This document shows positions 24,588-37,710 of a stretch of 64,000 bases of DNA, in pieces. Where the stretch lies: NCBI GenBank assembly GCA_019843655.1, contig JACDQD010000002.1, positions 4,164,585 to 4,228,584 of the forward strand. Reading direction: 5' to 3'. Under the pieces are notes generated by a model that was not told the DNA's origin, did no database searches, and worked only from the letters and a program-made list of their open reading frames with translations. The stretch is from Lethocerus indicus (lineage: Eukaryota; Arthropoda; Insecta; Hemiptera; Belostomatidae). A program made the translations under genes and the position numbers. The first letter of the stretch is position 1, and every line of letters starts with the position of its first letter.

Positions 24588-27500
24588 GGAGGGAGACCCC
24601 TCCGCCCTCGCTCAATCAAACACAGCCACTGGAACACACAGACACATTAATAAGAATTACAGTGTCCTACCACTCCCGAGGGAAACTTGGAATTCAGGGC
24701 ATTCCATAAAAACTATTTTATATTATTTAAAATATACTACCTTAAATCGACCTACTGGCTCGAAGAAGCTTATTATTGATTTATTCTAGAATGAAATTCG
24801 TTTAACTCATGAGGTTATCTATTGAAAACGATGCCCAATAATTCCGAACATCAATTTCATTTCTCATTGCCTGAAATGTTTTGTTGCAATTACGTGGCGA
24901 AAATATTTCGCGACGTTTTTTTTATAAAAAATAAAATCAATTTAACGTGCGTATAAGATGCCGATGTCCGACCTCGCCTCCGATCCGCGTTTATTTATTG
25001 TCGGGGTCGTGGGTGGGCCCTAAATGATAACGCTCGATGTGAGTCATTCACCGCTAATGTGTTTGAATCAACACATTAACAGGGGGCAGGGGGTCGTTGA
25101 ATTCAGTAGAGAAAGAGAGAGAGGGAGAGAGAGAGAGCAGAGCAGCTTAAAAGGGTGTGAAGCGATTTAACGGTTTAAAGCCGGGGCGAGGGCGAGGGTG
25201 GCACCCTTCTTACAACTGTTAAAGTGACTAATTATTTTAGGGGGGGGATTGTGTATTGCGGCCTCGAAAGGGAGCTTTAATTAAAAACCTGTCCAAAAGA
25301 CAAAGAATTAGCTACAGTTTTCATCAACCCTCGGAAGGCTTCAGGAGCTTTTTACAGATTCGTGTTACACTCGAGCCCGTAAGGCGATTATTACTTAAAT
25401 ACAAATACAGACACAAGATGGTATATTGCTGAAGTGAAGCAACTGAGAATACGAAACCCGTCTAGAATATAATAAAAAGATTGTTTCGCTTTTAAAGTAC
25501 TTATCTTTATTAGATTTATTAAAAATTATAGATGACCAATATTGTTTACGTTGCAGTGGATTTTTTGTATAACTCCAGTCCGAGTGTGGAATGTGAAAGT
25601 TTCGCTCTCACACTGCCCGAGAGTGAACGAAACATCGTCGCGGGCCTACTGTTGCCCGTATTCAAGATATGTTTCCATATTCTCAGACTTAGCTGGCGAA
25701 AGAGTGTAAAAGTTACTTTTACCCTAAGTTTCCCCCTGAACGGTTACCAACTTCCTAATGAAAATCGAAAGCGGTACTTGGACATAGAACCCACAGTCAA
25801 GACTTCTTGACTCCTTGAACTATGAATTAATTTACAGCTGTATTTTAAAACCTAACTGGGCTTACGATATTGAGCCTTGGGGATCAACCAAACTGATTCC
25901 TACAAAATTCAATCGTTCAATCATCCTTCGTCTGACGCCCAACCTTACGTTCCTAAACGCACGATCCTTTCCGATTTGAAAGTTCATGAATATAAATCCT
26001 TCCGTTCAAAACTTCCTCATCAGTCCTCATCAAATCCGACGAAATATAATCTTGACTTAAAATAACTTAATTGACTAGTATAGCGAAAAAAAATGTTAAT
26101 CGAAAGTGGGTATTAGGAGGGGCGGCAAGTAGTGAAGGGCTACCGGCGGCCGGGCTCACGCACCTCGCCCAGGTAGATCTGGGCACTGGACGCCCAGACG
26201 GAACACTACACCGGGGACCTAATAATTCTCGGTAAGGCGTTTTAAGAGGCGTCCCTTATATAGCGCTCGGATGACGACGCCGGGCAAAACCCGGTTACGA
26301 CCCGTCGTAAACCGACACCTCGAGACACGCGACAACGGCCGGCCCGACCGCTCTGTACACCATTTTATGCCCTTACAGAGGTCGTACCGAAAAACGTATT
26401 TCAATTTGTCCAAGAACAATCCCGCTTCTGTAGACATTACTGGAGGATTAGAGAAGCTCGAAGACAAAAAAATCTTCAACTGGATCACCTAACAACCAGA
26501 AGTTAGGATATTTGTTTTTGAAGATGATTCAAAAATAGCCATGCTTTTTCCTGTATTTATTCCTAGTTTTATTATTGATCATTTATCAGTAGAAATTTCT
26601 TTTAAAATTCTAATTTTAACTATTAGAGACACAGAATTACACGAATCAACTCTGTTCATCTATATACGAACACGAAACTTCCATGTTTTCCCTCTACTGG
26701 AAGCGTTTTCCGCTACGAGTAATAACCGTTACTTACATGGCCCGAACAACCCGCTCTGTCGTGTAACATTACAGGGGGGGGGTAGAGGCCAAATTACGAA
26801 AATGAATCAGAATGCGACCTTTTTACAGTACCTGAGATCTAATCGCGGCTGAGTTGTTCCGCGTTGTATAAACAATTAAAAAATAATTTCGTTCTCGCCA
26901 TTTTACCTGAAAATAAGACGTAGACCCAGTAAAGTTCACGGTATTTAAACCGGCGGCGAGATAAAGTTGGAAAACAGAAAGAAACAAAAGTAAAAAATAC
27001 CGACATTCTTGGAATTAATTGGGCGGAGAGCGGTCGCTCTCGGTTCGAACTGGATTGCACCTGGGATAGGGGCCATCACGCGAACGCTTTACCAGATGTA
27101 AATCCGATATGTAAATCTGACGAAACAATTAAATTGTAAATAAAGCCGGACGGGAGAACTAATGGGATATCTCGGTATGGAACCTTCGGCCCCCGAGAGT
27201 GAACCGGCTTAAAACGGCAACAGCATAACCGATAGAGGGAATTCCGTTGAACCTACTATACAGAGGTACAACCCATATTGAACTTTACGAATAACAAAAG
27301 GAACGAATGTTTCAATATTGATTGAAACTAATTTTTGAAAATCGGATGCGTCGCAGAACCTTCAATCGAGGCAAGATTGTGGGGCACGTTTCGTTTGTTT
27401 GGGGCGAAAATTCATCAAAAGCAAAAAACAGTTTGTTTATTAATATTTCCGCGTCAAAAATATTTCGTCCGACGAAACTGGCGTGATGGCCGACCGCCCA

Positions 27501-30500
27501 CATATTTAGCGCTTTTAATGGATCTGTAGACCGTATTAACTAAATTAAATTCGGTCCTTGTCGTGACACCGCATTATAATTTTTTTTTCTATTTACAGGC
27601 CCTCCTATTAAGTTATTTCGTTGATTTCTCTAGTGGAAATATTGCCCATTAACTATTCAAATTGGCGGCGCAATTAGGGGGTGTCAGGCGAATATCAAAA
27701 AAATAAAAATCAACACGACTTTTCTAACCCACAGTTCCACTTTTACCCAACACTAAGTTCAGTCTTATAGAGGATCGTTGAAAATTTATAAATAAAAAAT
27801 CGAATGTTTGGAACTATTATGTATTATATATTATAGATGCTATTTCAGTGTTTAAAATGTTCCCTTATTGTTTCCTCGTAACAAACGAACGTTAACTGCA
27901 AGAAAGTGTTCAACGCTGGCAGTTGCGCGTAAAATTAATAGAGTCGCACACTTGACACTTTCCGATAGCCGACTTTGATTGACAACACTTTAGGCCCCAA
28001 TCAAATTGGAAATTTAGGTCGAGGCGAACCTGTGTTTCGAGGCGGCCCTAGTAGAAAAAGAATAAATATGTTTCTTGTAACGAACAGCTAACCATACACC
28101 CCATTATGCCTGTTCGGTCTACGGAATAGGTTGTAAAGTGTTTAAAAAGCATTTTTCAAGAAGTAATTCCTCAGAAACTTAGAAATCCAATAATGTATTT
28201 CCTAATTGATACATCAAGCGAATACATTTCAGACGGGAAGAGGGGGCTACGTGCCATAAAGTGAAATATGACTTCCCCCTCAGTCATTGAGGACAGCAGG
28301 TATAAAATTCAAAATGGAAAACGTTCTGTACGAATTCCTTATGCATGAATTGGATTCCTTTTATATAAAGAAACTTTGCTACTTATATATTGATCTATAA
28401 AGTGTTAATGCATCTGGATTGCTGCGGTTCTAATATTTCAACTATAACCGAGGACGGTATTGCTGAAACGGCTTTCCAACGTATTCTCAACTGAAGGTGA
28501 ATAGAATAAGGAGAATTGTCGCCTAATGTAGGAGCGCCCCGTGTATTGAGGGAGGGCGAGGAGGCAGGATGTGAAATAGACATGACTCTGATGGCATCCT
28601 GTCCCAGCCTTAACAACAGCTGTCCAACACACATCCACCCCTATACCTTTTGTTTAAACCGATGTCCCTAATTATTCACCCCGTCCAATTCTGTTGACCT
28701 TACATCGTCCAGCGTTGCAAATTGACAGTCGGAAAGCTTGTAATTATTTGGTCCTCTCTCGGCGAACAAGTCCAAAGCTTACGGCTTTCTTCTGTCCGCC
28801 CGCTTTGACAAGTCCACTCAAGTCCAACCCTCCACTGGGTTTGGTCATTTCACCTTAACGAGAAAAACAGCGTCCGTCGCTGGACGACGGGACAGCTTGC
28901 ATTTTTTATTCATTTATTTATAGGCATATGTGAATAAATTGACGTCATACTCAAGGAGGAGGACTGTTGAGAGACATGCGTTGGGACTTCATTGAACTAT
29001 TGACGGAACGCTACTGAAGATGGCGAGAAACCGGCCAGCAGGCAGCAACTCTAGGATGTCTTCAATCTTGAGATCAAACTCTCAGTGGCGCATTAGGTTT
29101 GCACATTTTAAGCCAGTTATCAGTGTTTTTAAATACAATTTTAGCCGGCTAAAAGAAAATTATTTTCTCAGAAACCAATCCCCAGACCAATCTGGGGTCG
29201 AACGGGCGAAGATGCTCCGAAAATTTTAAATACATTTTTACAAATTAACGGACCAAGTTTTCAATTTCTCGATTTCAAATTTGCATTCTGGGTCAAATTC
29301 ATTACCGTCGGACATATTTGGATATGGCCGGTTTAAAGTTGAATGACTTTCACTCGAAGATTGATTAAGTCAACCCCACCCCCAAAAAAAGCCCTCCGCT
29401 CCAAATGGGGAATCGATCGAAGTTGAAAAGCGTTATATTTCGGGATTGCGGCGTTAATAATTCAGCGGCCGGTCCAATAATCCGCCCCCCTCGGAGCATT
29501 AGAAGCAATTGAGAAGGTGAGTAAATGTAAATTTCAACCGCAACCGAGTTCAAGTTATTCAACACTGGGGATTCAGAGTGTCAACGGTTGACACCCAGCT
29601 CCCACGCAGATACTATTTCTATTTTATTGTTCGAAAACAGGCCGAAGATTTTATTTATTGATACATAAAATCCGATATCATTAACACGAGCAACAAGTTC
29701 CACAATAATAGTAAAGTGGTGAACACAAAAACAACGAATACTTATTACTATCTCATCGAATGGATTATTGGATAATTATGGTTAAATGAACGATATTTTA
29801 AGCTTTCACCTCGACATCAACATTCAGAATCATGCAATGCAATATTATAGCTCATTGGTATGCTACTCGATTCTGAACTCGGCAGAGGTCACTGAAGGGG
29901 CCTGGTTCTCTCGACAGCACGCATTCTCGCAACGGTAAACCGATTTAAATTGCAACCAGTCAGTGTATGCAGTGTTGTTGTTGTTGCTCTTGTTTGAACA
30001 ACTGGGTACCTTACTTTCACAAAACAACATTAACACAAAGTACACTAAACACTATATAGAATACCGCTAGAATAGACTCTCATTATGTATCAATATTATT
30101 ATGTTTCCAACTGGAGCAGAGTGCACAATTTATTCTTCCTCCGAACATTAATATCATAGCCAAATTTTCATATTTTGAATAATAAAATTTAAAAGTGGAT
30201 TAATCCTAAACGGATAGCATTATCAGACCTTAAAGTGGAAAATGGTTGGTCTTGGCAGACTCATCCTTTGAAATGACTAGGCCGAACCGGGTTGCCATAT
30301 TCGTTTTATAACCGCCCGCTCTTATTTATTGAATATCTCCTAAATCGTGCCCAAGCATTTCAAATAGATGTCTTTACCGGGTGGGACACGCTTGCCTTAT
30401 TAACGTCTCAACTCCGAATAAGGCCGCCATCTCTTCGCTGTCGGTGAAAGGGAATAGAAGAAGAATATTTCATTTTTATGCTCCCGTCGGGTTTTTTTAT

Positions 30501-30574
30501 TTTTAAATTGGCTACGAACTAGTTTCATTTCTCCGCCACCGATCTGATTCCCGGACACCGGTTTGCATAAGCCG
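24580..30574. other. Unique non-coding DNA, no gene seen
   Basis: Contains an interrupted GA tract at 25105-25138, G8 runs near 25241 and 26774, and alternating GCCCAG/CTGGGC inverted words at about 26168-26195. An imperfect hairpin spans about 25584-25615 (AGTGTG...CACACT). A polypyrimidine/TTTACAG site ends near 27599 but is followed by only about 18 open codons. The hammerhead-core relic at 29010 is listed separately. No coding region is supported. Confidence 0.45.
29010..29034 (+). repeat. Relic of the hammerhead-like dispersed repeat (copy D)
   Basis: GCTACTGAAGATGGCGAG (29010-29027) is identical to the start of the hammerhead-like core at 40188 and 49376. It then jumps to AAACCGG, losing the second strand of stem II. 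Flanks show no further similarity. It is a truncated or internally deleted copy that cannot form the fold. Confidence 0.6.
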
Positions 30575-30608
30575 AATAATAATAATAACAATAATAATAA
30601 TAATAATT
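30575..30608. repeat. (AAT)n tract
   Basis: About ten AAT triplets with one AAC interruption. Confidence 0.9.
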
Positions 30609-30745
30609 GATTAAATCTCCGAATGGGTTCTGACCATGTTGGGAAAATTGGAAAGCCATCTCGGTTTGACTTTTATGTTTTTCCATTCTGGTGGTTCGTT
30701 TCCAGACACTCATTTTACGACCATTTAAATCCATAATTATGGGAC

Positions 30746-30764
30746 CTCTCTCTCTCTCTCTCTC
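30746..30764. repeat. (CT)n microsatellite
   Basis: Nine CT units in unique sequence. Confidence 0.9.
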
Positions 30765-31883
30765 CCAAGAGCTTCCCGTAAACCGCCGTACCCCGCTCCA
30801 TCCCAGCTTCTAATCTTTTAATCTTTCTCAGGAAATTGAAAACGGGATTTCACTCCTTGATTTGGTTAACAGAACTGACTAACCCCATGTGTCCCTTCAT
30901 GCCTCTCCCCGACAGAGACAAACATAATAAACATAGCAGTGAATAGATTGTCATAACAGAAAAGTGCAATGATTCAAGCCTCGGACATAATGGTAAAGTT
31001 CAGCAACACTTAGTTTCTATTTTTGGTATATTTTCAATATTTGGTTATATATCGAAAATTTGGTGAAATAAATAGTTTAGAATTTCAACTACCCATGAGC
31101 CTGCTCTACGGTTGTATCAGCGTTGTACGATAGAAGTTCCAATCGATTCCTGATTTGAACATGGTTTTCGGCAACATAACGACGTATGAAGTGTCAGAGA
31201 GGGAATGCAGCCGATAATATTTTACGTTGTATATTTATATTTATGTCCCACGTTGCATTCGGCGCTCACTATAATTTATGAAGGTTATAATGGAACATTT
31301 TCTATTGGGCGAATAAATAGAAGTGGAAAAGCTGATGCGGAGTATATCTAACATTTATTGAATGACTATAAATTATAGGAAATTAGATGGAGAATTTGAA
31401 ATGGAGAAAAATGAAAGAGGCATGCAACGAGGAAAGCGATGTTCGGGGTGCAACGGACAAGTTGCAACGATGATTTATACGATTATTATCTGGCAGTAAT
31501 AAGAAGGTTTAGAGAAATGGTCGGGCAATATTTTCTCCTAATCTACCGGCACGTTTTAAATTTGACGCGTCTCTGTTCTCTCTGCACGTGTAGAATTTAA
31601 AATTTACTACGATGTCAATTCCGGTTTTTCCATTTTGACAAAAATCCCGTTGGGTAAATGTTATTAAAAAAAAGAAAAACGTAAATAATTATTAGACCGC
31701 TCTTGGCAATCATCTTCTCCAATGAGGACACTCCGACTGGAAATGAAATATGCCGGTGTAATATCTCCTATATGCGGAGATCGAATATCGCGCCATACCA
31801 CTATGCAAAACGACATACCTAAACGGGCCTCCAGTCGCTTTCCTAATTGAGTCGGCGTTTACTTTTGTCGGCGTTTTTTTATA

Positions 31884-31885
<2 letters not shown>
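30765..31885. other. Unique non-coding DNA, nothing seen
   Basis: AT-leaning sequence without a repeat, motif cluster or coding frame worth noting. Confidence 0.5.

Positions 31886-31931
<46 letters not shown>
31886..31931. repeat. (TA)n microsatellite
   Basis: About 23 TA units after a T7 run. Confidence 0.95.
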
Positions 31932-31935
<4 letters not shown>

Positions 31936-34184
31936 TTTTCCCACCGATCATTAATTCATTTTCACGCCTTTAAGTTCTCAAGTCCTTTCTCTGGAGCCGG
32001 ACACCACCTGCAATGTCCCCGATCGAGGCTTTCACGGCGGACAAACGGGCCGCGTCGGTAGCAAATTTAACGTCGCCATTTAACGAGCGATTTCCATTGC
32101 AAATTTACCCTCGGGACCCGATGCTGAAGCACCTGCGCACAACCCCCCTACTACCCTCATGCGCTCCTCGGGCAATAATAGCAATAAAAAAAACATCAAA
32201 CAACGATTTTTAGTACTCCTATATCCGGATCACAAGTGATGCTACAAAATAGGGAATCGTTTACGATACTCCTATGAAACTTTATATAGGGGTCTATAAA
32301 GAGCTTGATATCGTACAACTGTCGTTATTGCATACAAACAAAAATACGACGAGCATGCATACCTCCTGCAACATTGGGCTGTACAACATCAGTATAATGC
32401 ATAACAAAAATTATACCCGCAGCATAAACCGATTTAACGGGATTCGACTTCTCCCAGACGTCAGTGAAACTTTCAGTTATGTGGCCCAGAATGAACCAAA
32501 AGATAGTGTATTTATTTCGTATATGTACCATTTTTACAATGCAAACAAGCTATAGCTCTATTAAGTTCCACCTCTCGTCTAGCTGCTTTTCGATCTGTTC
32601 TTAATAATCCACGACCTATTATTTCTTCGTCGCTTTGGATAAATTTCTTAGTTTCCGAGCAAACCAGCCACAAAAAATCAACTGAAAGAAATATAACAGT
32701 GCTACTGCTGTGACTTATGGCATTATGACTTCATTTTGTCTGTCAGATTCAACGACTGACTTTGGCGAAAAAACCCGAATTAAGATTTAAAGGGAAAAAA
32801 TACAGTAATATGTGTATAAGAAATTTAAAAGACGCGCTCATTTTTATGTCCCCACGTTTTTTTATCATCGCACACTAATCTGAAATCCGATCTATGCTCG
32901 TGGAAGGCCACCTAAATCACTATATTTTATGCCATTCTCTCCTCCCCCCCCCGAAACGTTCATTTCTTCGGTCAATCCGACACGCAATAAAATAGGGCCA
33001 ACTTTAAAACCGATAAGAAAGGAGAGTTTCGGTTTCAAAATGGAATCTCAAAAGGAGGATTTTGGAGCCCCCCTACTTTAGACTTTACCGAATAAAGTGT
33101 CGTCGGAATGTGCGTCGCCCACAGCGTCCGGCCAGTTCTCACACAATCCCGAAATCCAGTTTTATTCCCCCCTTTTGAATACCATAACGATTCATTTATA
33201 ATATCGCGGCGATTATTTCGATCGGTGCAAGCTATCAATTCCAAAATGTAATGGCGAACAGTAGTCGGCCAATCAACATACGGAACGGGGCATAGATTAG
33301 GCCTAGTTAGGCTAGAACAATGGGAGGAAATTGTAGTTTTGCGTCTAACTGTGGCAAAATCAACGATTCAGGCGAGGATAAGAGTTCTACCGGAGTTCTA
33401 GTGGACGATAACTACCGGCTGCAGGCAGGTCGTCGTTGGCGGTTAGCAATATTACCAGTTGGTAATAATTGGTAATTATCCCTATTTTGAAAATCATCCG
33501 CGGGAATTGTAAATCAACTTGGAATTAAGAGACAGCTGGAAGGATAGGTAGCCTTTGGCCCCGAGTCCCGTTAAAGGGAAAGTCATTTATTTCATTTGAC
33601 GTCGAATCACATTCACAGACAATGCTGACAATACGAACAATTATTTATCCCAATCGGGCTTTTGTCAGTACTAATAATTCGGTATTGGCCAGAGATAAAT
33701 CCGGATCTCTGCCGCTTCGAAGGGGGTTATATAAGAGGTAAAATAATTACTTTGATAATGTCGCTATCAAACCGTGAGTGATATATTCTATTTTGCAATA
33801 ATTAGGGTTAAGAGTTAGTTATAATTATCTAATTTAAATGATATTATAAGGAAAACATTGAATTGTCGAACTGTTGATGCCTTTCTTCTAGGTGTGCGAA
33901 AGTGACGCGCTACAATTTTTAGTTGGCCTAAGTATAATCCAGTTACTCTGACAATGAAAGCTGTAATTTCCTCACGTTTTGGTGAACAAACAGCAATCTC
34001 TCTTGATGCAAATGAGGAGTAATTGGGCGAAATAAAATTACACGCTGTACGATGTGGATGCGTTGAGCCGTTTGCGGTGGTCGTGACTGAAGATTAATGC
34101 CTACAGACTAAATTACAGGCCCCCCGCCCCCAATAACAACAGTAGTCCCATTCGGTCGGTTGTCGCCGCCTTAGAACCACGAGC
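31932..34184. other. Unique non-coding DNA, nothing coding seen
   Basis: Only short open frames. C11 lies near 32942-32952. An octamer-type word ATGCAAAT near 34006 lies about 12 bases from a TAATTG word. Confidence 0.48.
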
Positions 34185-34185
34185 A

Positions 34186-34212
<27 letters not shown>
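34185..34212. repeat. (CT)14 microsatellite
   Basis: Uninterrupted CT repeat. Confidence 0.95.
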
Positions 34213-34216
<4 letters not shown>

Positions 34217-34860
34217 CATCACATTCATGTGCCTCACCATTCATTCACAGATCGAAGAAAAATTGCGGTCACGTACTTGGATGGGCCTCAGACGTCCAGA
34301 TTCCGAGGTCTGATTAAAAATTACTACGCTTCATTAAACATTTGAAAACATAATAAAAGTACAATATATAGGGGACATTAAACAAGTGTTAGTGGGCGTT
34401 GTTGATTCGCAGTATTCGCAGGAAGCTGTCTTGAGCACCACGCGCTATTGGTATTCTTATCCGGCTAAGATTCTTAAGAGCGAGGCTAACTTAACAGATA
34501 TTTTCGGGTTATTTAAACTGTCAACCAAATCGGGTTTATCGTACCTATTTTTTCAGGCACGAGCATACAATATGGTGGGACTATTGTTTAAAAAGTGTAG
34601 ACCATTTTAATTTTAGTAATTTTGAGATGATAATTGCGATGAAAGTTTGAAATGTACAGTTGCTTTTTTTTCCGATGGCTCGTAATAGCATCGATACCGT
34701 TTTCAGTACTCGGATTCGATAATTTGCGCTAATTACGGGGGCCGGGAGAAAAAGTCGTGTCGAGAAGACGAAGGGCCCGACCCTTAACAGAGCGGGCGGT
34801 CGGCGTTCGGCCCTAAAAGGTCAAAATAATGGCCCCCTTTTAATAACCGATGGGATGTCC

Positions 34861-34898
34861 AACTCCAGCTCAAGCTCCAGCTCCAGTTCCAGTTCCCA
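34861..34898. repeat. Imperfect hexamer repeat (CCAGCT/CCAGTT)
   Basis: About six hexamer units. In one frame they encode a serine run, but that frame has no further support. Confidence 0.85.
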
Positions 34899-35085
34899 AG
34901 GTCTCGGACGGCACGCAACCCAACCGGAATATGACTTTCAGTTTCGTGAATCATCGTTCGAGATCTCGACAAGAAGCGATCTACCAATTGTTCCGGCAAC
35001 TCGGCCAAAACCCCTGAGAGTACTCCTTCTTCCTCGACCTATATTTGAAAGTAGCAGCTTCGTCGGAACGAATACATATCGCTGT

Positions 35086-35118
35086 GCTACTGACGATGGC
35101 GAGATGCCAAACCTATCT
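35086..35118 (+). repeat. Probable diverged hammerhead-like relic (copy E)
   Basis: GCTACTGACGATGGCGAG matches the family core with one change, and then ATGCCAAACC roughly follows the family's AGCCGAAACC. The TAGC half of stem I is lost. This similarity is weaker than for copies A-D and could be partly chance. Confidence 0.35.
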
Positions 35119-36946
35119 GACTAAATACGGAATTTGACAAGTGGAGTCTGAGCACTGATGATATTCCAAACTGTCGCGGACAGCTTAATGCTTTCACGTC
35201 CGTTCCGAATTCGAGAAGTAAATTTGACACAAATTTTGGGGTCATATCAAAATATGCTTGGTCCATCTATGAACCTCAACTATTCTGAACACGAAGAGGA
35301 ATCAAAGGGAAACTGATTCAGTGGGTCAGTATTACAGACGATGGCGCAACACCAAACAGGGTTCATTTTCAATTTTACAGACCCCAATTAAACGCATTAA
35401 ATTTAAATACGCGTGCAATTCAAAATGTTAGCTTGTAGCTTGAGATTCTGTTCCTTTTTTCCCCCACCAACATCAGTAGTTAATAATCTATTTGTTTGAT
35501 ATATTTAATTCTATCTTTTCTATCTAATCAGAGCCAACAAATGAGTTCTCGGGGCAACCACCGGTAAGCACATAATATCGCGGCAACTTGCAGTCATAAC
35601 ACTGCCGACTTGTTACATAATCACATAACACAGTTAAATGCAATATCCTGCCTGTTGTCAAGCTCGCATAAGAAAAACAAATTACCAAATAAGGAGTATA
35701 ATTGACGAGAATAATTAGAAAAACGTTTGCTTCCCGATTAAAGTTCGCTTAAATTTATAACATTAAAAAAATTGTTTTACTAAGTTTGAACACTCGCATA
35801 ATCTGTTTTATGTCCTTGTCCCATTGGCGCATAAAACTGGCGCAAACGTAAAGTAACCGGTAAAGATAAGAATATTAATGAAGTTTTAACATTACAAGAC
35901 TGCACTGGTAATAAAGAAATACCTTTTTCTTTTTAAAAAAAAATACTAAACAAGATATAATTTTACTATGGTGGCATCTATAATCGTAAAGAATGTCCAC
36001 TCATTCCTACTCTAGCCCGTAATTAAATCTATCAACACACCAGGTATGATGCGTTTACCAGGGATAAGTAGGTACGTAAGTACCAATATATTATTCAATA
36101 TTCTCTTATATTATCTAGTGATGCTGTTGAATATTCTGAAATTAGATGTTTGGCAACATTAAAACAAAAATTTGAAAATATTTTAAGATAAAACTATCAA
36201 AATAAAAATCTTCTGACAATTAACACCTTCGCAATAAGTATATATTTAATAGCAAGTTGTAAAACTGTTAAAAAATTAACTTTTCCAAATAATAATTAGT
36301 TTTGACTCAAGACAATTCACTTGGTGGGTATTGTTCAAATCTATCTTTATGTAATAACATAGGATGTTTTACCCGGAACATGTAAACCCCTCAAAACTAG
36401 AATAATATGTGACATATGATGTATAAGCTTTTCGCAGCACTTTATTTATTACAGCCAACAGTATTAACCTTTATTTATGTTGCATTCAACCGGCGGGGCC
36501 GTTCGGCCCATAACTGACCGATTCCTGCAACCGCGCGCATTCCATACATGCATTATTACTTCTCTTCCAGGGTGGAGAAATGACTATAAATGAGCGCCCA
36601 TTAGTCATTAGACTGGAAAAGCTTTTTCCCAGCGGCGGATAAATGATGACCGCCGGTATGGTTGGCCGTCGCCCCCGGCAGGCTGCCGGCCCTGCGCCAT
36701 TTGCGGACACAACTCGGCCAGCGCTTTATTGCCCTCCCTCCGCTGGTAGCTGGAGAGAAACGGAAAATAAAGGACACGTTTAATCGCCTACAGTGGAAGG
36801 ACCGGTGGAGAGAGGCCCTGGAAAGATATTAGTTGCCGGCCCTGATGGCGGTACCCGATCATTTTTCTCGGCCACAATAAGTCTTCCCGACGGTCGGCCA
36901 CAGTATCAGCTTTCCACAGTTGCACATCCACAGACACCCTATACGT

Positions 36947-36974
36947 ATATATGTATATATATATATATATATAT
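36947..36974. repeat. (TA)n microsatellite
   Basis: TA repeats with one G interruption. They lie inside a 167-codon frame (36793-37296), which I therefore treat as spurious. Confidence 0.9.
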
Positions 36975-37349
36975 TATTTTGCAGGCTCGGCACTCGAGTC
37001 TAATGGAATCCAACAATTATTCATTTAGAAGCCGTTTCCTCTCCCAACGACGCCACACCTCTCCCGGGTCACGTGACCTCCTCCTCCCCGCCCTGGAGTT
37101 GTGGTACATTCCTATTTACCTGGTTTTCAGAGATTTACAATCACCGTCAGTACGGTTATTCGTCTATTATTGTATGGAAACCAGGCCACTGTATAGGACG
37201 GATCGTAGTAGACGCCTTTTCAAATATATTCCCCTTGATTTCGCTCAATTATCGAATTTATTTTTACGCCAATTGCTTATCAAAACGCAGGAATGACGTG
37301 TCCTGAAGTGCTTTTCGACTGATTTCGTTCATGGCGTACCGACAAAATT

Positions 37350-37710
37350 CTACTGGCGACGGCAGAAAGACTGAACCGATCTAGCATGTCCTGGGTAACC
37401 TAATGAGGTCGGAGTTGGTTTAACCGTCAATTTGTATTCATTAAATGAAGAGGAGCTTATCGACGTTCGAATTCTTAACACCGCTACTGTATCGCGATTG
37501 TGCTACTGCCGATACTGAAAATCGTTTTATTCAATTCAACAAAACACATAGAAACTAATAAAGGCGAAGAGTAGAGGAACTATCTATTCTTGGATCAAAC
37601 GAGAGGGTTAAAATTATGAGAAACATTTAAGTTGAAAAGGTCAAGTAGTCTTAAACGTATACACTGAATTATTGCACTGGCGAAAAAGGCAGTATTATAA
37701 TAATATCAAC
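37350..37710 (+). repeat. Dispersed repeat family 2, copy 1
   Basis: Positions 37600-37710 align with 40878-40970 at roughly four identical bases in five, with a gap of about 20 bases. Shared blocks include AAAATTATG, GTCAAGT and GCGAAAA. At its 5' side, 37350-37385 matches 22 of 33 positions of the hammerhead-like core without a gap, keeping CTACTG, AACCG and TCTAGC. The same word TACTGGCGA opens copy 2, so family 2 may be an old relative of the hammerhead family. No coding frame. Confidence 0.55.

Larger units (their letters stand above)
34213..36946. other. Unique non-coding DNA, mostly AT-rich
   Basis: Apart from the hexamer repeat and the hammerhead relic listed separately, the block is AT-rich, especially 35.4-36.5 kb. 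A palindrome CCGGCAG-G-CTGCCGG lies near 36676-36690 in a short GC-rich island at 36.6-36.9 kb. No gene seen. Confidence 0.45.

Noticed and set aside
27035..27062. tRNA B-box-like GGTTCGAACT
   Set aside because: No T-arm stem around it, no A box or acceptor stem at the right distance.
36793..37296. 167-codon plus-strand frame
   Set aside because: It runs through an (AT)n microsatellite, has no known domain, and overlaps a frame in another phase of similar quality.
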